Assembly (NCBI GenBank): GCA_947561395.2
Contig: OX387183.1
Coordinates: 12,327,402-12,391,401 of the forward strand
Source: Buxus sempervirens
Taxonomy: Eukaryota; Streptophyta; Magnoliopsida; Buxales; Buxaceae
Direction: 5' to 3'
Length of the DNA: 64,000 nt
Shown piece by piece: positions 1 through 11,125 of the stretch (its first letter is position 1; each line of letters starts with the position of its first letter). The notes below the pieces were generated by a model that saw only the letters and a list, made by a program, of their open reading frames with translations, was not told the DNA's origin and did no database searches. The translations under genes were made by a program, and so were the position numbers.

Positions 1-430
1 GAAAGTGCATGTATGTAATGTCTGTATGTTGTTTTTTATTTTATGTTGCTGGACTTGCTAACATGCTCCCCTACCCCCTACCACCTGCTATATGCTCCTT
101 GTGTCACTATAAGCATGCTCCCAACACCCCATAGCCAGATGTCTATAGCTGTCATGTTTGACAATAGTCGGGTTTGTATTTTTCGTAAAGGGATCTTGTG
201 TGCTAAAGTAGCTTAGATTAATTTGAATGCATGTTAAAGGTCTCTTGGGAGTCTGGGGAACACCTGGGAGGGGTTGCAGAGCTTAAAAAACAAGTCAGAA
301 ATGGAGTGTGAGCAAAAAACCAGAATATCGGGTTTCGTAGGGGTATGCGCCGGGCTCACGCTGAGCTCAGCGCACCCAAAAAAGGTGAGCGGATCGTTTT
401 TTTTTTGGGCATCCGCTGAGCTTCGCGCCT

Positions 431-545
431 AGCTTGCGCTAACTTATTTTTGGGTGCGCTAAGCTCGCGCTCACTTGATTTTTGGGTGCGCTCAGCTTGC
501 GCCTACTTGATTTTTGGGTGCGTTCAGCTCGCGCCCACTTCGCCC
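431..545. repeat. Tandem repeat, ~32-bp unit, about 3.5 copies
   Basis: The unit contains TTGATTTTTGGGTGCGCT followed by CAGC(T/C) and GCGC; successive units differ by a few bases. Each unit includes an imperfect GTGCGC...GCGC(T)CAC inverted repeat, so this resembles the palindrome arrays of the other LTRs in the window. A separate short palindrome, CGCTGAGCTCAGCG, lies just upstream near 360-375. Confidence 0.7.
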
Positions 546-683
546 GCGGATCGTTTTTGTTGGTTTTTCGGTCCGCCCACCTCGCTGACCTTGCACCTAG
601 TGCCTGAGGTCGGCGCATACCCCTAAAAAATGCCGAATTGCTATATTTTTGAAAAATCCCGAAAATGCCCTTTACCGTACCAC

Positions 684-817
684 GGGGGGCTTCGCCCCCC
701 CCCCCCACCCCCAACCCCGTTGTTCACCACGCGTCCAACTCGTTCCTTGGTACGGGGAGGTACCCCGCCCCGTGGGCTCCGCTTCGCTCCGCCCACAAGG
801 GCCCCAGGTACCTCCCC
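684..817. repeat. GC-rich inverted repeats
   Basis: Two strong hairpin-forming inverted repeats can be read directly. The first is GGGGGGC-TTC-GCCCCCC at 684-700. The second has arms GGGGAGGTACC at 754-764 and GGTACCTCCCC at 807-817, and its loop itself contains complementary GGGC...GCCC strings. They lie in the old LTR relict upstream of a TATAAT-like sequence. No function is known to me. Confidence 0.7.
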
Positions 818-1058
818 TTGGACCCAGTATAATGAGCCAGTTTTTCCCCGACAAAGCGTCAATCTTGTATATTTCTTTTTATGATCATTGCTGGGTGTGA
901 GTGCCATTTCTGAACCGAACCAAATAAACCAACAAGGTTTCCAGGTCACCCGGAAACCCAACATGGGACTTGGACCCCTGATCCAACTTGATTTCCAGTG
1001 GGCCTTCCAACGGGGCCCACCCGACCCAATAAACACAATGAAATGTATGCATGCAACT

Positions 1059-3568
1059 TGTGCGCACCCCATTTCGGGCCGCACGACGAGGTGCATGCAA
1101 AGTGATGCTCGCCTCGGGACTTGTTTGCGAGTCGCCACTGCCTGAGAGGTGCAAGCAGACACAGGGTTCCTAACCGGGTCTATTATGACTAGTCTGCGGC
1201 TTTATTAGAGTTTTCTGGGTAAGTTCTCGGTTACGGTCCGGGGAAGTCCGAAGACACCCCGGTCCGCCCCATCGATCTGACGGGTCCCATGGGTCTCCCT
1301 GGTTCTGAGTCAACTCAGTCTCACCCTGTTCCTAACCCAGCATGCTTGTTTGTTCGGTCTGAGTGGGGACCACTGGAGGTATAGGTCCCCTTTATTTTAA
1401 TTGATTTTATCTTTTTTAGCCTTTTAGTGAAGTGAGTTGGGTGTGGGCCCCATTGGAAGGCCCATTGGATACCAAGTTGGGCTTAAGGCAAGCCCAATTC
1501 CCATTTAGAATTATGTTGGATAACCCTTTCTGGATTTGGTTATTTAATTGTCTAAAATTCATTTGGTTTGAAACATAAGAGATTAGAATTCACAAAAAGA
1601 GTTGGAAAAAGGGTTTTTGGAATTTACAGGGTGTAGCCGAAATTTAATTTCGGTTATACCAATTTTTTAGTTTAACCGAAATTAAATTTCGGTTAAGCTA
1701 TAATCAGCCTTAACCGAGATTTAATTTTGGTAAAACTTAAAAATGAGTTTAACCGACCTGTATTTTCGGTTAAGGGTAAAAAAATGATTTTTTAAGATAT
1801 TTTACGGAAAACTGATTTTTTTGGTATTTTTGGGTTTTGTGTGGGCCCACAGTGGTGAAGAACTTTGAAGGAAGGCCTTATTTGACCACCTGCTTATCAA
1901 ATCATCATCAAGAAGCATAAGAAAAAAAACAAAATAAAGAAGGGATTTGGGGGATTTAATGGGGTACATTAGAACTTAAAGGAGGAGGGGAACAAGCTCC
2001 CCTTTTTAATAATTCAGACATGATAAAGGCAGCCCTTCAAGTATGCTTCAATTTGCTTTTGTAATTAGGCGGACGACACCTCCTTACCATGAGATGTTTC
2101 TCATATGAAGGGAAGATGGAAGATAATCAAGATCAAGCGTTAGTATAAAAAGACAACATGGAATAGAAATAAGTAATATTCTTGAATCACAACTTTATTC
2201 ACTTATATAGTACAACTTACCAGAAAGCTTACCTAGGGAATGCTTGAAGGTGTGGAATCCCTTGGAGATTTTTCCGGCAGGGTAACGGCTTCTCTCCAAG
2301 CTCAAGAGACAGATTTCAAAAAACCTCCTTCGGGTTTGTGATTGAAAGGAAGAAGTTTGAGAGAATTTTGATACACTTGGACAGAGTCTGGGGGCTTTTG
2401 GAAGGATTTAAAATGGGATTTCAGCCAGCGTAACGGCTCTTTCTTGAGCTCAAGAGGAGGGTATCTAACCCTACTTTGGGTTTGCAAGAAAATAAGAGGT
2501 TTGGGTTTGACGAGAGTTGGTTGTAGTAGGGTTTAAGAGGGGTCGAAGACCTAGAAAGGAATAGAAGAGGGAGTGGTTTGGAAAGGGAGAGAGAGGAGAG
2601 AGGGAGGAGAGGGAATGAAAGAGGTGTGAAAGATTCGATGCCCATGGAAAGGAAGGGTCGACTCCCTTTTATAGTGAATGATGAAATATGACCAAAAAGT
2701 AATTATTTGTTATATTGTAATTAAAACCCAACATTTTATAGTTTTATGTTTTTTTTTAAATAAGGCAATGATGGCCCTTATTCTCATCCAAAGAGAATAT
2801 ATACAGCTCATGGGGACACCTCATCCCCATGTGCAAAATTAATTTTTGATTTTAATTTTTATTTATTTAATTTGCTTGATATTTATGTGTTTATTATTAT
2901 TTTAATTGGAATTTTTTTTGATTTTGAGCACATGCTTGCATTGATTTTTTTATTTTCTTTTTCCTTTATTTTAAACCTTTTAATTAATGTTGTATGAAAA
3001 TATTATTATTTTAATTGAAGATTCTTTTCTTTTTGCTGTTTTTGCCACGTGTGCAGATTTTCCGAAACTTTGACTACTCATATCACTTTCATTCGGTGTC
3101 TGATTTTATCAAACTTAGTGGCGTTGGAATCAGTGCGAAATTCTCTATCCACTGAGCCAGAGTTTTGCAGCAAATTCGGCTTTTTTAGCAGAAGTGCAAA
3201 GTCGCGTCCTGGAGCCAATTTTGCTCATATCTCTCTATCCGGGACTCCGATTCCAGAAAACTCAGTTGCGTTGGAATCTTGTCGATGCACTCTTTCTGCT
3301 GATATCCAATTGAGTAGCTGATTCGGGATTTAGCAGAAAGTCAATTTCTGCTTTTCTCAGATTTGACCAGTCCATAACTTCTTCATCCGATCTCCGATTT
3401 GAGCGAACTCAGTGTTGTTAGAACCGTATCGGAATCCTCTTTTCAATGGTATGAAGTTTGGTGGCCAACTTGCACCCGATCAAAAAGTCAAATTTTTGAC
3501 CCTTGGGTTTTGAATTTTTCAATTAGGGATTCTTTTATTTTTCGGGGTGCAAAAATGAGGTGCTGACA
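1059..3568 (-). repeat. 3' LTR of the gag-only Tat/Ogre element
   Basis: Sense reads from 3568 (TGTCAGCACC) to 1059 (...GGTGCGCACA). In sense order it holds U3 repeats of about 140-150 bp (three copies, about 3060-3480, each with a GTTGGAATC-like core), a TATA box CTATAAAAG at 2674-2666, an array of four palindromes (1772-1634) and a tRNA-primer-like TGGCGACTC (1137-1129) about 80 bp before the LTR end. It is paired with 24583-27105. Confidence 0.9.
1634..1772 (-). repeat. Palindrome array: four ~23-bp units at 39-bp spacing
   Basis: Units begin at 1634, 1673, 1711 and 1750 (spacing 39, 38, 39). Each has arms close to TAACCGAAAT / ATTTCGGTTA around an AT-rich centre; the intervening spacers are unrelated. 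The same array is present in the partner LTR near 25150-25300. The array lies downstream of the LTR TATA box, so it should be transcribed. Confidence 0.85.
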
Positions 3569-6090
3569 ACTGCCCATCTTTGTCGGAGTCACCTTGGGGA
3601 TGAACGAAAAAGAAGAAAAAGAACCTTATTTTTGCACCTTGCATTTTCGTCGACAAAATTAACAAGCTTAAGTCCTCTTGACTTTCAAAGCAGCAGAAAG
3701 GCGAAATGGTTTCCACTAGGTTTTTGGAGCTTGCTCACCCACTTCGGGCTTCCAGGAGCAACTCCGTGTTTTTAATTTAGATTGAGAAAGAAATGAAATG
3801 ATACTTAAGCTTGTCGACCTGTTTTGGCATTGATGCAAGGCACTCCACGATGTTCTTTTTTCATCTTGTTTGTTCCATTAAAGCTTTTAGGTGATTTTGG
3901 GTTTTTTGATCCAAGATTTTCAATGACAGTTTTTTTTTGTTTCTTTTCTTTTCTTCTTTCTTTTTCTTTTTTTTTTTTTGCTATTATTTTTTTGTTTTTT
4001 TTCTTTTCTTCTTTTTTTTGTTTTTGTTTTTATTCTTTTATTATTATTATTATTTTTTTGTTTTTTGTTTTTTGTTTTTTTTTGTTTTGGTTGGCCAAAG
4101 GGTTGGAAGGATGAAGGAAAAAGGAAGGAGAGAAGGAGGAGGTGCTCTCAGCGTTGTCCATCATCCAGGGGACCTCACACACCTATTCTACTCTATTTAC
4201 AAAAGTGGGAAATCAAAAATTACAAGAGAGCCAACTCGCCCAGCAGTTCTTCATTTTGCCTTCTTCTTTGATGTCTTGATGAGTTCACCGTTTCTTTCTT
4301 CGGCGGAGGAAAGCTTTTCTGCCAGCCCCTCTTATGATGTGGTAGAAGCTTCTCGATTTTGGAACAGCTCCACTGGGGTTTGGTGGGAGCCTCAACTACT
4401 TTTCTTGATTCCGAAGAGTCTTTTCTACAAGGCCTGCCTCTTCAGACTGGGCATGGCCTTGTTGCGTTATTAAATAAGGAAACTCCGCTGGGGAAATGAG
4501 TCTGCCTTGCATTGTGCTTCTTGAAATTCTTCAGCTTTTCTACTCTGCGCAGGCCTGTAAAATTCTCCCTGAGCGGTGAGGTATCTGAAATTAAAAAAAA
4601 AATTTTTTTTTACAAGTTATCTTAAAAGAAAATGCAAGACCAATGACCACAGAGACTTGCCTTGTTAGCTCGAAGTGTTTTGGGATGGTGTGCTTGACAC
4701 GCATTCCCATGAAATTCTTGACTTTTGCCGGCAAAGGTTTTAAAAGATGGGGAATTTCAAGAAGTGTTTTCCCTTCCCTGGGTCTTGGTTTCTTTCATTT
4801 TTTTCAAACCTTAAGGGTGGTTTTAGGATTTGGTAATTAAGGGTTCCTCTTTGGGTTAGTGTCTCTTCCAGCTTGAGGATCTTTGGCCGACTTTTTGCAC
4901 ATCATGCTCCTTAGATCAGAGAGGTCTTATGATTGGGATGAAACGTCGGCTTAGTTTTGGGTTTGAGAAATGAAAGATTATAAGGCTCAAGTTTTTATCT
5001 TTTCATTCTTAGGTTTCACTTTGTGTCTTACCGAAGCTCGTTCTTCCATTTTGGATTCCTTCATCACAAATCTGCACAAATCTGATCGTCACTTCTTCTG
5101 TAATCAAAAAGGACTTTCTGATAGGATGAAACAAAGGCCAAGGTTTTGATTTATGAAAGAAAAGGAATACGGCTCAAAGTTCTTTTGTAAGTGGGTTGAG
5201 TCATGTTCTACCCTTTTCTTGATTGCTTAGACTTTGACAGGGTCTGTTTCACTTTCCTTTCTTTTCTTTTTGAGGCCTTTTGCTTTTTCTGCTATCATTT
5301 TTTTCCTTTTGCCAAGGAGTTGATTTTTTGATTTGATTGGTATGCCCTAGTATGATTTCTTTTCTTTTCTTCTCTTTGCTTTTGCATACTTGCCTTATTT
5401 CTTCTTTCCTTTGTCAAGCATCATATTTAGGGTATCTAACCCAATGGGTTAGGAAAGAAAAATGTTAGGCTCAAGGGGTTTGACTAAGGATCTGATTTTG
5501 GAAATTTGGGATGTAAAGCAAAGATGGCCTTTTATCCTTTTACAGAAGCTGTGACAACTTGATTTTCATGCAAAATCATTCAGGAATTTTATCACCCTTT
5601 TATATTTCTTTTTCAACTTTGCCCCAGTGTGGGATTGCCAGACACAACACAGGTATTTGAATAATACGATCATGCTCAAAGTGTTTTGACTAGTGGTTCT
5701 TATGATTAAGGATGCACAAAGGATGGCCTCTCATCCTTTCTTAGAGACATGATTGTTCAAGTCGGCCTCAGCCCTTAGCTAGTTTAGACATTTTCTCTCT
5801 TTTTCTTTTCCTCTCTAGGGTTGTTCCGCCCCAGTGCAAGGTTGAGTTTGGGAAAAATCAAGACATAGATCAGAAAAGGGTTTCTTTTGGCTCAGTCAAG
5901 TTCTCATGGGACAGTATTCTGCACCCATCTGAAAACACTTTTGAGCTACTCGGCAAGCTTCCATGATCATGGTCCTGCCAAAAGGTGTAGTCTCAGAGCA
6001 ATGTCATTATTGACCAAACACTTGCATTATCATTTATTTTATTTTCACGCAAAATTAAAAGGTATTTACATCAAAAAGCATTAACGTAAA
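3569..6090 (-). other. 3' non-coding region and polypurine tract of the gag-only element
   Basis: Between the gag stop and the 3' LTR there is about 2.5 kb with no coding sequence I can support. The LTR-proximal end reads AAAGATGGGCAGT on the minus strand (3581-3569), the expected plus-strand priming tract. A long T-rich run on the plus strand (about 3927-4090) is A/G-rich in the element's sense. The plus-strand frames over it are poly-Phe artefacts. In an autonomous Ogre element, pol would lie here. Confidence 0.7.
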
Positions 6091-8476
6091 TTAAACCTCC
6101 CTTGAGGTGTTGGCCTTGCGAATTGCGACAGGCACAGCGCTCCAGTTCTTGAGCGGTAATTTGTCTTTGATGACTTCGATCACCTCCTCCAGTTTGGTTT
6201 CACCAGTCATGATCAAGTTGACAGACTCGTCCGGATCACTTTCATCTGATGCCGTTGCATCTTCCATGTCTTCATCTGGATCCTCCTCCTCTGATGGAGT
6301 GTCCTTTGGGTCCTCACCCTGGCTCTCATATGGGTCAGGTAGATTCATGAGCTCGGGAGTGGATGGTGGTATCCCTTCCACTGTGACTTGAGGGAGATGG
6401 TACCACTCACGCATCACAGGTGAAATGGAGTCATGATCAAATTCGGGTGTGAGTGGATCAGTGAGGGAATATAAATTCGGCTCTGACGTGGTGGACATGC
6501 AATCAGGTGGCCATTCAGCTGACCTCCAGAGGGCTTCAGTACTATCAATTGAAGGACTAGAGATTCGGGGCCTGCCTTGGAACCATAATCCTCCTGAACT
6601 GCCATTTCCTTCTTTACCTGGAGGTGACGGAGAATCACTGATCCATCCACAATTGTTTTGGCCTTGTGGTCCCGTGACCTCTTCACTACTTTGAGGATCA
6701 TCCTCAAGCACACAGAAATAGACATCCTGGTCCTTAAATTCCTCAGTAGAAGCAGGTGGCATGTTCTCTTCATCTCCAACCACAACCAGTGGTTTGATTT
6801 CCTTGAGGATATATACCCTCACCATTTGACCTGGCCGTCCAATCAACACCGAAGGGTCAAACTGCCCCTGGTTTCTATCACAATTGCTTACAAGGTTTAC
6901 TGGCCCACTAGTAGATGCCTTGTTATGGTCCGGAAGAGGATTAGTCTGGACTCCTACTGCAGGAGTTGTTGCTGGGGGATCGACAGAAATTTGCTTATTG
7001 TCGATCAAATCTTGTATATCATGCCTCAAATCCCAGCAATAGTTAGTATGATGACCAGGAGCTCCCATGTGATATTCGCAGCGCACATTAGGATTGTAAT
7101 TGCGACTATTAGTCGGTTGGTGGGTTGGCTGCTTTTTCTGTAAATATCCCTTTTTCAACAAGGTTGGTAGCAATCCTGACACTGAGTAAGGGAGGGGAGT
7201 AAACACTCTAGTCATTCTTGCTTGGTGTTCCTCTTTAGTCAACCTAGGCCGTCTTGTAGCCTGTATTTCCTGGCCAGTGTTTTGGTTTTCCCTTGTGTTA
7301 GGTGTTGAGAAGTGGTAAGGTCTGTTCTGTTGGATGTAGTTAACATTCTCGTCCTCTTTCTTCCTTTCCGGGCCTCTCCCACTAAGAGGGCCTCTTTTCT
7401 GCTCAGGAAATCCGGTGACTCTGCCGGACTTGACGCCATCCTCTATTCTGTCCGCCACAACCACCAGGTCTGCAAAACTGCCCCGATAGCAGCGTATAGT
7501 ATGGCTGTCCCAGCGTTGAAATGAACAGTGTCACCATCTCCTTTTCCAGCATGGGCGGCTGAACCATCGCAGCCATTTCTCGCCACCTCTTAGCATACTC
7601 ACGGATGGACTCAGTACTCTTCTTGGACATCTTTTGTAGCTCCATTCGAGTGGGAAAGACCTCAGTATTGAATTTAAAGTGCTCCAGGAAAGTGTTTGCT
7701 AGGTCATCCCAAGTCCTAATTCGACTTCTGTCCAAACTGGCGAACCACCTTTGTGCTGATCCCGTCAATGAGCGTTGGAAGAATTGGATCATAATTCTTT
7801 CATCATGTGCATATTGGCACATGTCTCCATAGTACGCTCTCAGATGTGACAACGGATCTCCACTTCCATCAAACTTCACAAAATCCGGACACTTGAATTT
7901 TGGCGGAAGCTGTAAATCAGGGAAGAACCCTAGCCTATCTAGTGAGGCTTCCTTTGGCACAGAACCTCGGTTTGCATTCCGTATATGTTCTTTTATGGCC
8001 TGTAAATCGGCTTGCATCGATTCTTGCGTTCGATACCAATCTTCTACTTCGTGCCCCATTCCCATCACTTGTTGTTGTGGAATAACAGGGGGCGCTGGAA
8101 TCCTTAATTGTTCTGGCTGGACAGGTGGTGGTTGAGGAACCGGCTGATCTGGTGGATGCAAATTTATCTGTGGAATGGCAGGTGATGGCTGCTCTGGCAT
8201 CACTGGCAGTGGTTGAGGTGCCAATGGTTGTGGTGGTGGTACTGGCGGCTCCTGAGGAGGTACCGGTTGTTGTGGAGGTATCGGCAACTGCTGCTGCGGT
8301 TATGCAAACTGGGGAGGTACTTGCAGCCTTTCCATTTGCTGCATCATGTTTGCCATCATGGCCGTCATGTGATCCATTTGCTGGTTAATTCCTGTGATCA
8401 CTGGATGATCTTCCAGTTTTTCTTGCTCCTGAAGAAGTGGAGGTAGTGCTTGTTCAAGTCCCTCAGCAGGATCCAT
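6091..8476 (-). pseudogene. gag: Tat/Ogre-type gag polyprotein, one nonsense codon and one frameshift
   Basis: The reading starts at an ATG at 8476 (Met-Asp-Pro-Ala-Glu). A glutamine- and proline-rich N-terminus follows, then the retrotransposon Gag core (about 7900-7480) with phrases typical of Ogre/Tat gag, such as FVKFDGSGDPLSHLRAYY and QRWFASL. C-terminal to that is a CCHC-like knuckle, CEYHMGAPGHHTNYC (near 7090), then an acidic, serine-rich tail ending at 6091. Gag would form the cytoplasmic virus-like particle and package the RNA. A TAA interrupts the N-terminal part at 8302-8300, where the family has polar residues. A one-base shift in a short T run near 7472-7475 (minus strand) moves the frame midway. 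The tail ends without a protease DSG/DTG motif. The two lesions argue the copy is dead, unless the frameshift is programmed, which I cannot exclude. Confidence 0.85.
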
Positions 8477-8699
8477 CTGGAGTCTTCTTCTTGAACGTAG
8501 GAGGTATGGACTGCGATACGCAATCTTGGAACCTTATCAACGAAAAGACACAAATTAGTATAAAGAATTCATATTACATCAAAATATAATGCATGTTGAT
8601 GCATGCCAATGCAGATTAGTCATGACTCTTTGATTTGATTGATTTTCACTTAATTGATTTTTTTTCTTTTGTTTTGAAACTTTTATTCAACAACCAAGG

Positions 8700-9483
8700 A
8701 GGATAATTTGATCTCTTTTCAGCCGCCATTCGGAGACAAGGGGAGAGTCCCTGAGAATAATCTCCTTTTTACCGCCACTTCGGAGATAAGGAAAGAAGAT
8801 TTCTGAAAATGATTTCCTTCAACCGCCACTTCGGAGATAAGGAAAGAAGATTTCTGAAAATGATTTCCTTCAACCGCCACTTCGGAGGTTGACCGCCACT
8901 TCAAAGGTAAGGAAAAAGATCTCTGGAAATGATTTCCTTCAATCGCTACTTCGGAGATTGACCGCCACTTCAGAGGTAAGGAAAAGGACCGCCACTTCGG
9001 AAGTTAGCCTCCACTTCGGAGGAAAGATACCTTTTAACTGCTACTTCGGAGGTAAAGGGAGAGAAGATCCTTGGAAATTATTTCCTTCAACCGCCACTTC
9101 GGAGGTTGACCGCCACTTCGAAGGTAAGGAAATAATCCTTGGAAAAGGTTTCCTTCAACCGCCACTTCAGAGGTTGACCGCCACTTAGGAGATAAGGAAA
9201 TAATCTCTTCTAAACCGCCACTTCGGAGGTAATGGTTTCTTTCAACCGCCACTTCGGAGGTAAGGAAAGAAGATTTCTGAAAATGATTTCCTTCAACCGC
9301 CACTTCGGAGGTTGACCGCCACTTCGGAGGTAAGGAAATAATCTTTGCTGAACTGCCACTTCAGAGGTAATGGTTTCCTTCAACCACCACTTCGGAGGTA
9401 AGGAAAGAAGATTTCTGAAAATGATTTCCTTCAACCGCCACTTCAGAGGTTGACCGCCACTTCGGAGGTAAGGAAATAATCTC
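8700..9483 (-). repeat. Minisatellite upstream of gag (ACCGCCACTTCGGAGGT core)
   Basis: About 22 copies of a 17-bp core close to ACCGCCACTTCGGAGGT occur over roughly 780 bp, joined by short spacers in a compound pattern. One spacer is GGAAAGAAGATTTCTGAAAA followed by TGATTTCC. The core is an imperfect palindrome with a CCG...CGG character. It lies in the untranslated leader of the gag-only element. Frames through it give repetitive peptides (SEVAVEGNHFQKSS) that are artefacts of the repeat. Confidence 0.9.
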
Positions 9484-10792
9484 TAGGTTTGGAAACCACA
9501 GGACCCGATTTTGATTTCGGAAATGTTGAGCGTTGATTTCCAAAGGATCAGTTTGGAGAATTCCAAGGAATGATAAAGAGGTTTGAGATGATGGGAACAC
9601 AAAGTATTGATCTTTATCAGGATTTGGGGATACTACAAAAGTTGATTTCCCAATTTTGATTGATTTTCTTAAGATTTTTTTTTCTTTCTTTTTTTTCCTT
9701 ATTCTTTTTATTCTTTTTTTTTCTTCTTTTTTTTTCTTTTCTTTTGTCCGATGGCCATCAGCAAAAATAAGACTTTTTCCTTGACTTTTTTTTTTTTCAC
9801 TTCCTTATTTTGGGCTGTTTCATAGCCAAATGAAACTTGGTTTAAGCACAGGGGATTGAAACCATTTTTTGCCCTAAGGCAAATTTAATGTACACTTAGA
9901 GGCAATTCAAATCTTTTAAAATTTTGTTTTTTTTTGTTTTTTTGTTTTCTGTTTTCTGTTTTTGTTCTGTTTTTTTTTGTTTGGTTTTTTTTTTATGTTT
10001 TATGTTTTTGTGTTTTTTTTTTGAAATGAGTTAATCAGGCATGTTTATGCAGATGATCTTGAAGTGTGTGCACTTGATCCATGAAGATGCATACAAAATA
10101 AAAGCCAACATTACCATTGTGCATAATTAAAAAGTGTGTACATAATCCTAAAAAGGTTGGTGCCCCTTGAGGCACGACTTCTAGACATACTTGTGTACGG
10201 AAGCACATCTGAGTCCAGATCAGCCTTCTTTCATCTGTTCTTTTCATTTGGCTTTGCTCTCAGATGTCAGACCAAAAGAATTGATAATTTGCCAGTGAGG
10301 GCAAAAATTACATGATATTCAAAATCTGCTAAATTTCATCTTAAGGGCTTTTGGGAACCCAGAAGAAGGGTACAAATTTACTTCAAGGTAGATAGGCTGA
10401 ATTCCTAGATCTAGGGTTTTATGCCCCTGCTCTGATCTGGCCTGTTTCTGTCTGATTTTCTGATCTGGCCGACTTTCATCTGCTCAAAAGGCCGATCTGG
10501 ACTCAGAGTGCCCCCAACAGACTCAATAGGTCAAGGCCCACGGTTTACGGGACTTAATGCATGGATCTGGGGTGGCTCCCCTGATCAAGATTTGGTTGGC
10601 TTCCTAAATTAGGGCTAAGGCAGCCCAAGATCTAGGGTTCACTCAATTTAATGCAAAAGAGCGGGGTACTGCCCCTGATGGACTCTTGGATTTTAAATTG
10701 ATTTTATTTTCCAATATTCACATCCACATCCATATCCATGCTACATTCACAAAGCTGTGGTTTATCAGAAACAATAGGTGGGGAAAAGATAC
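9484..10792 (-). other. 5' leader of the gag-only element, no coding content
   Basis: This is untranslated leader between the nested solo LTR and the minisatellite. T-rich runs occupy about 9660-10020 on the plus strand (A-rich in sense). The remainder has short repeated phrases around 'gatctggcc' and 'gatctagggtt' (10400-10640). I see no gene here. The last five bases (GATAC, 10788-10792) are the target duplication of the nested solo LTR. Confidence 0.6.
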
Positions 10793-11125
10793 TGTGAGAC
10801 ATGGGAAAAAATCACCCGGAGATGATCATCCCTCCGTCAACACGCGGGGCTCGACATAAAGAGTGGGAGTCGCCACCATCCATTTGTTTAGGGTTTGAAT
10901 GGACACCAAAAGAATTAAAAACAAGCAAAGAGAGATAAAAAGTGCTAAAAGGCAAATTCTAGAGTAAAAATAACCCTACTTGAAAATCAAATCCAGAGAT
11001 GGGTAAGGGGATTAGATTATGAACGAGGGAAGGTGTTAGGCACCTCCATTCACCCACACAAGGTGGTTGCCAAGTGTTATTCATGCTAAAAGAAAATAGA
11101 AAGCTTGCTAAAAAATCATGAAAAC

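Larger units (their letters stand above)
1..1058 (+). repeat. Left part of an old Tat/Ogre-like LTR relict (target of the 26-kb element)
   Basis: This stretch joins, across the 26-kb insertion, to 27111-27951, which ends in a diverged copy of the conserved LTR 3' region (tRNA-primer-like GTGGC-ACTT, terminal GCGCACA). I therefore read it as a plus-sense LTR relict whose left edge may lie outside the window. It holds a short tandem repeat (about 431-545), GC-rich inverted repeats (684-817) and a TATAAT-like string near 826. The phrase 'ccttccaacggggcccaccc' at about 1003 recurs at 27587 and 42331 in related LTRs. Open frames here, including those on the minus strand over 439-1162, are low-complexity or GC-skewed and match no family I know. 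Nothing else is recognised in bases 1-350. Confidence 0.5.

Noticed and set aside
439-1162. Overlapping open frames on both strands in the GC-rich left end
   Set aside because: They follow tandem and inverted repeats, match no family, and cross the LTR boundary at 1059.
3824-4473. Plus-strand frames with long phenylalanine/leucine runs, looking like membrane proteins
   Set aside because: They translate a T-rich tract in the non-coding tail of a minus-strand element.
7403-7475. Programmed frameshift in the Tat/Ogre gag
   Set aside because: The shift is in a short T run and another nonsense codon lies upstream, so ordinary decay is the simpler reading; not excluded.
8700-9600. CRISPR-like array and repetitive protein (SEVAVEGNHFQKSS) frames
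   Set aside because: Repeat lengths and spacers are irregular and spacers recur, so it is a minisatellite in a plant retroelement leader; the frames are repeat artefacts.
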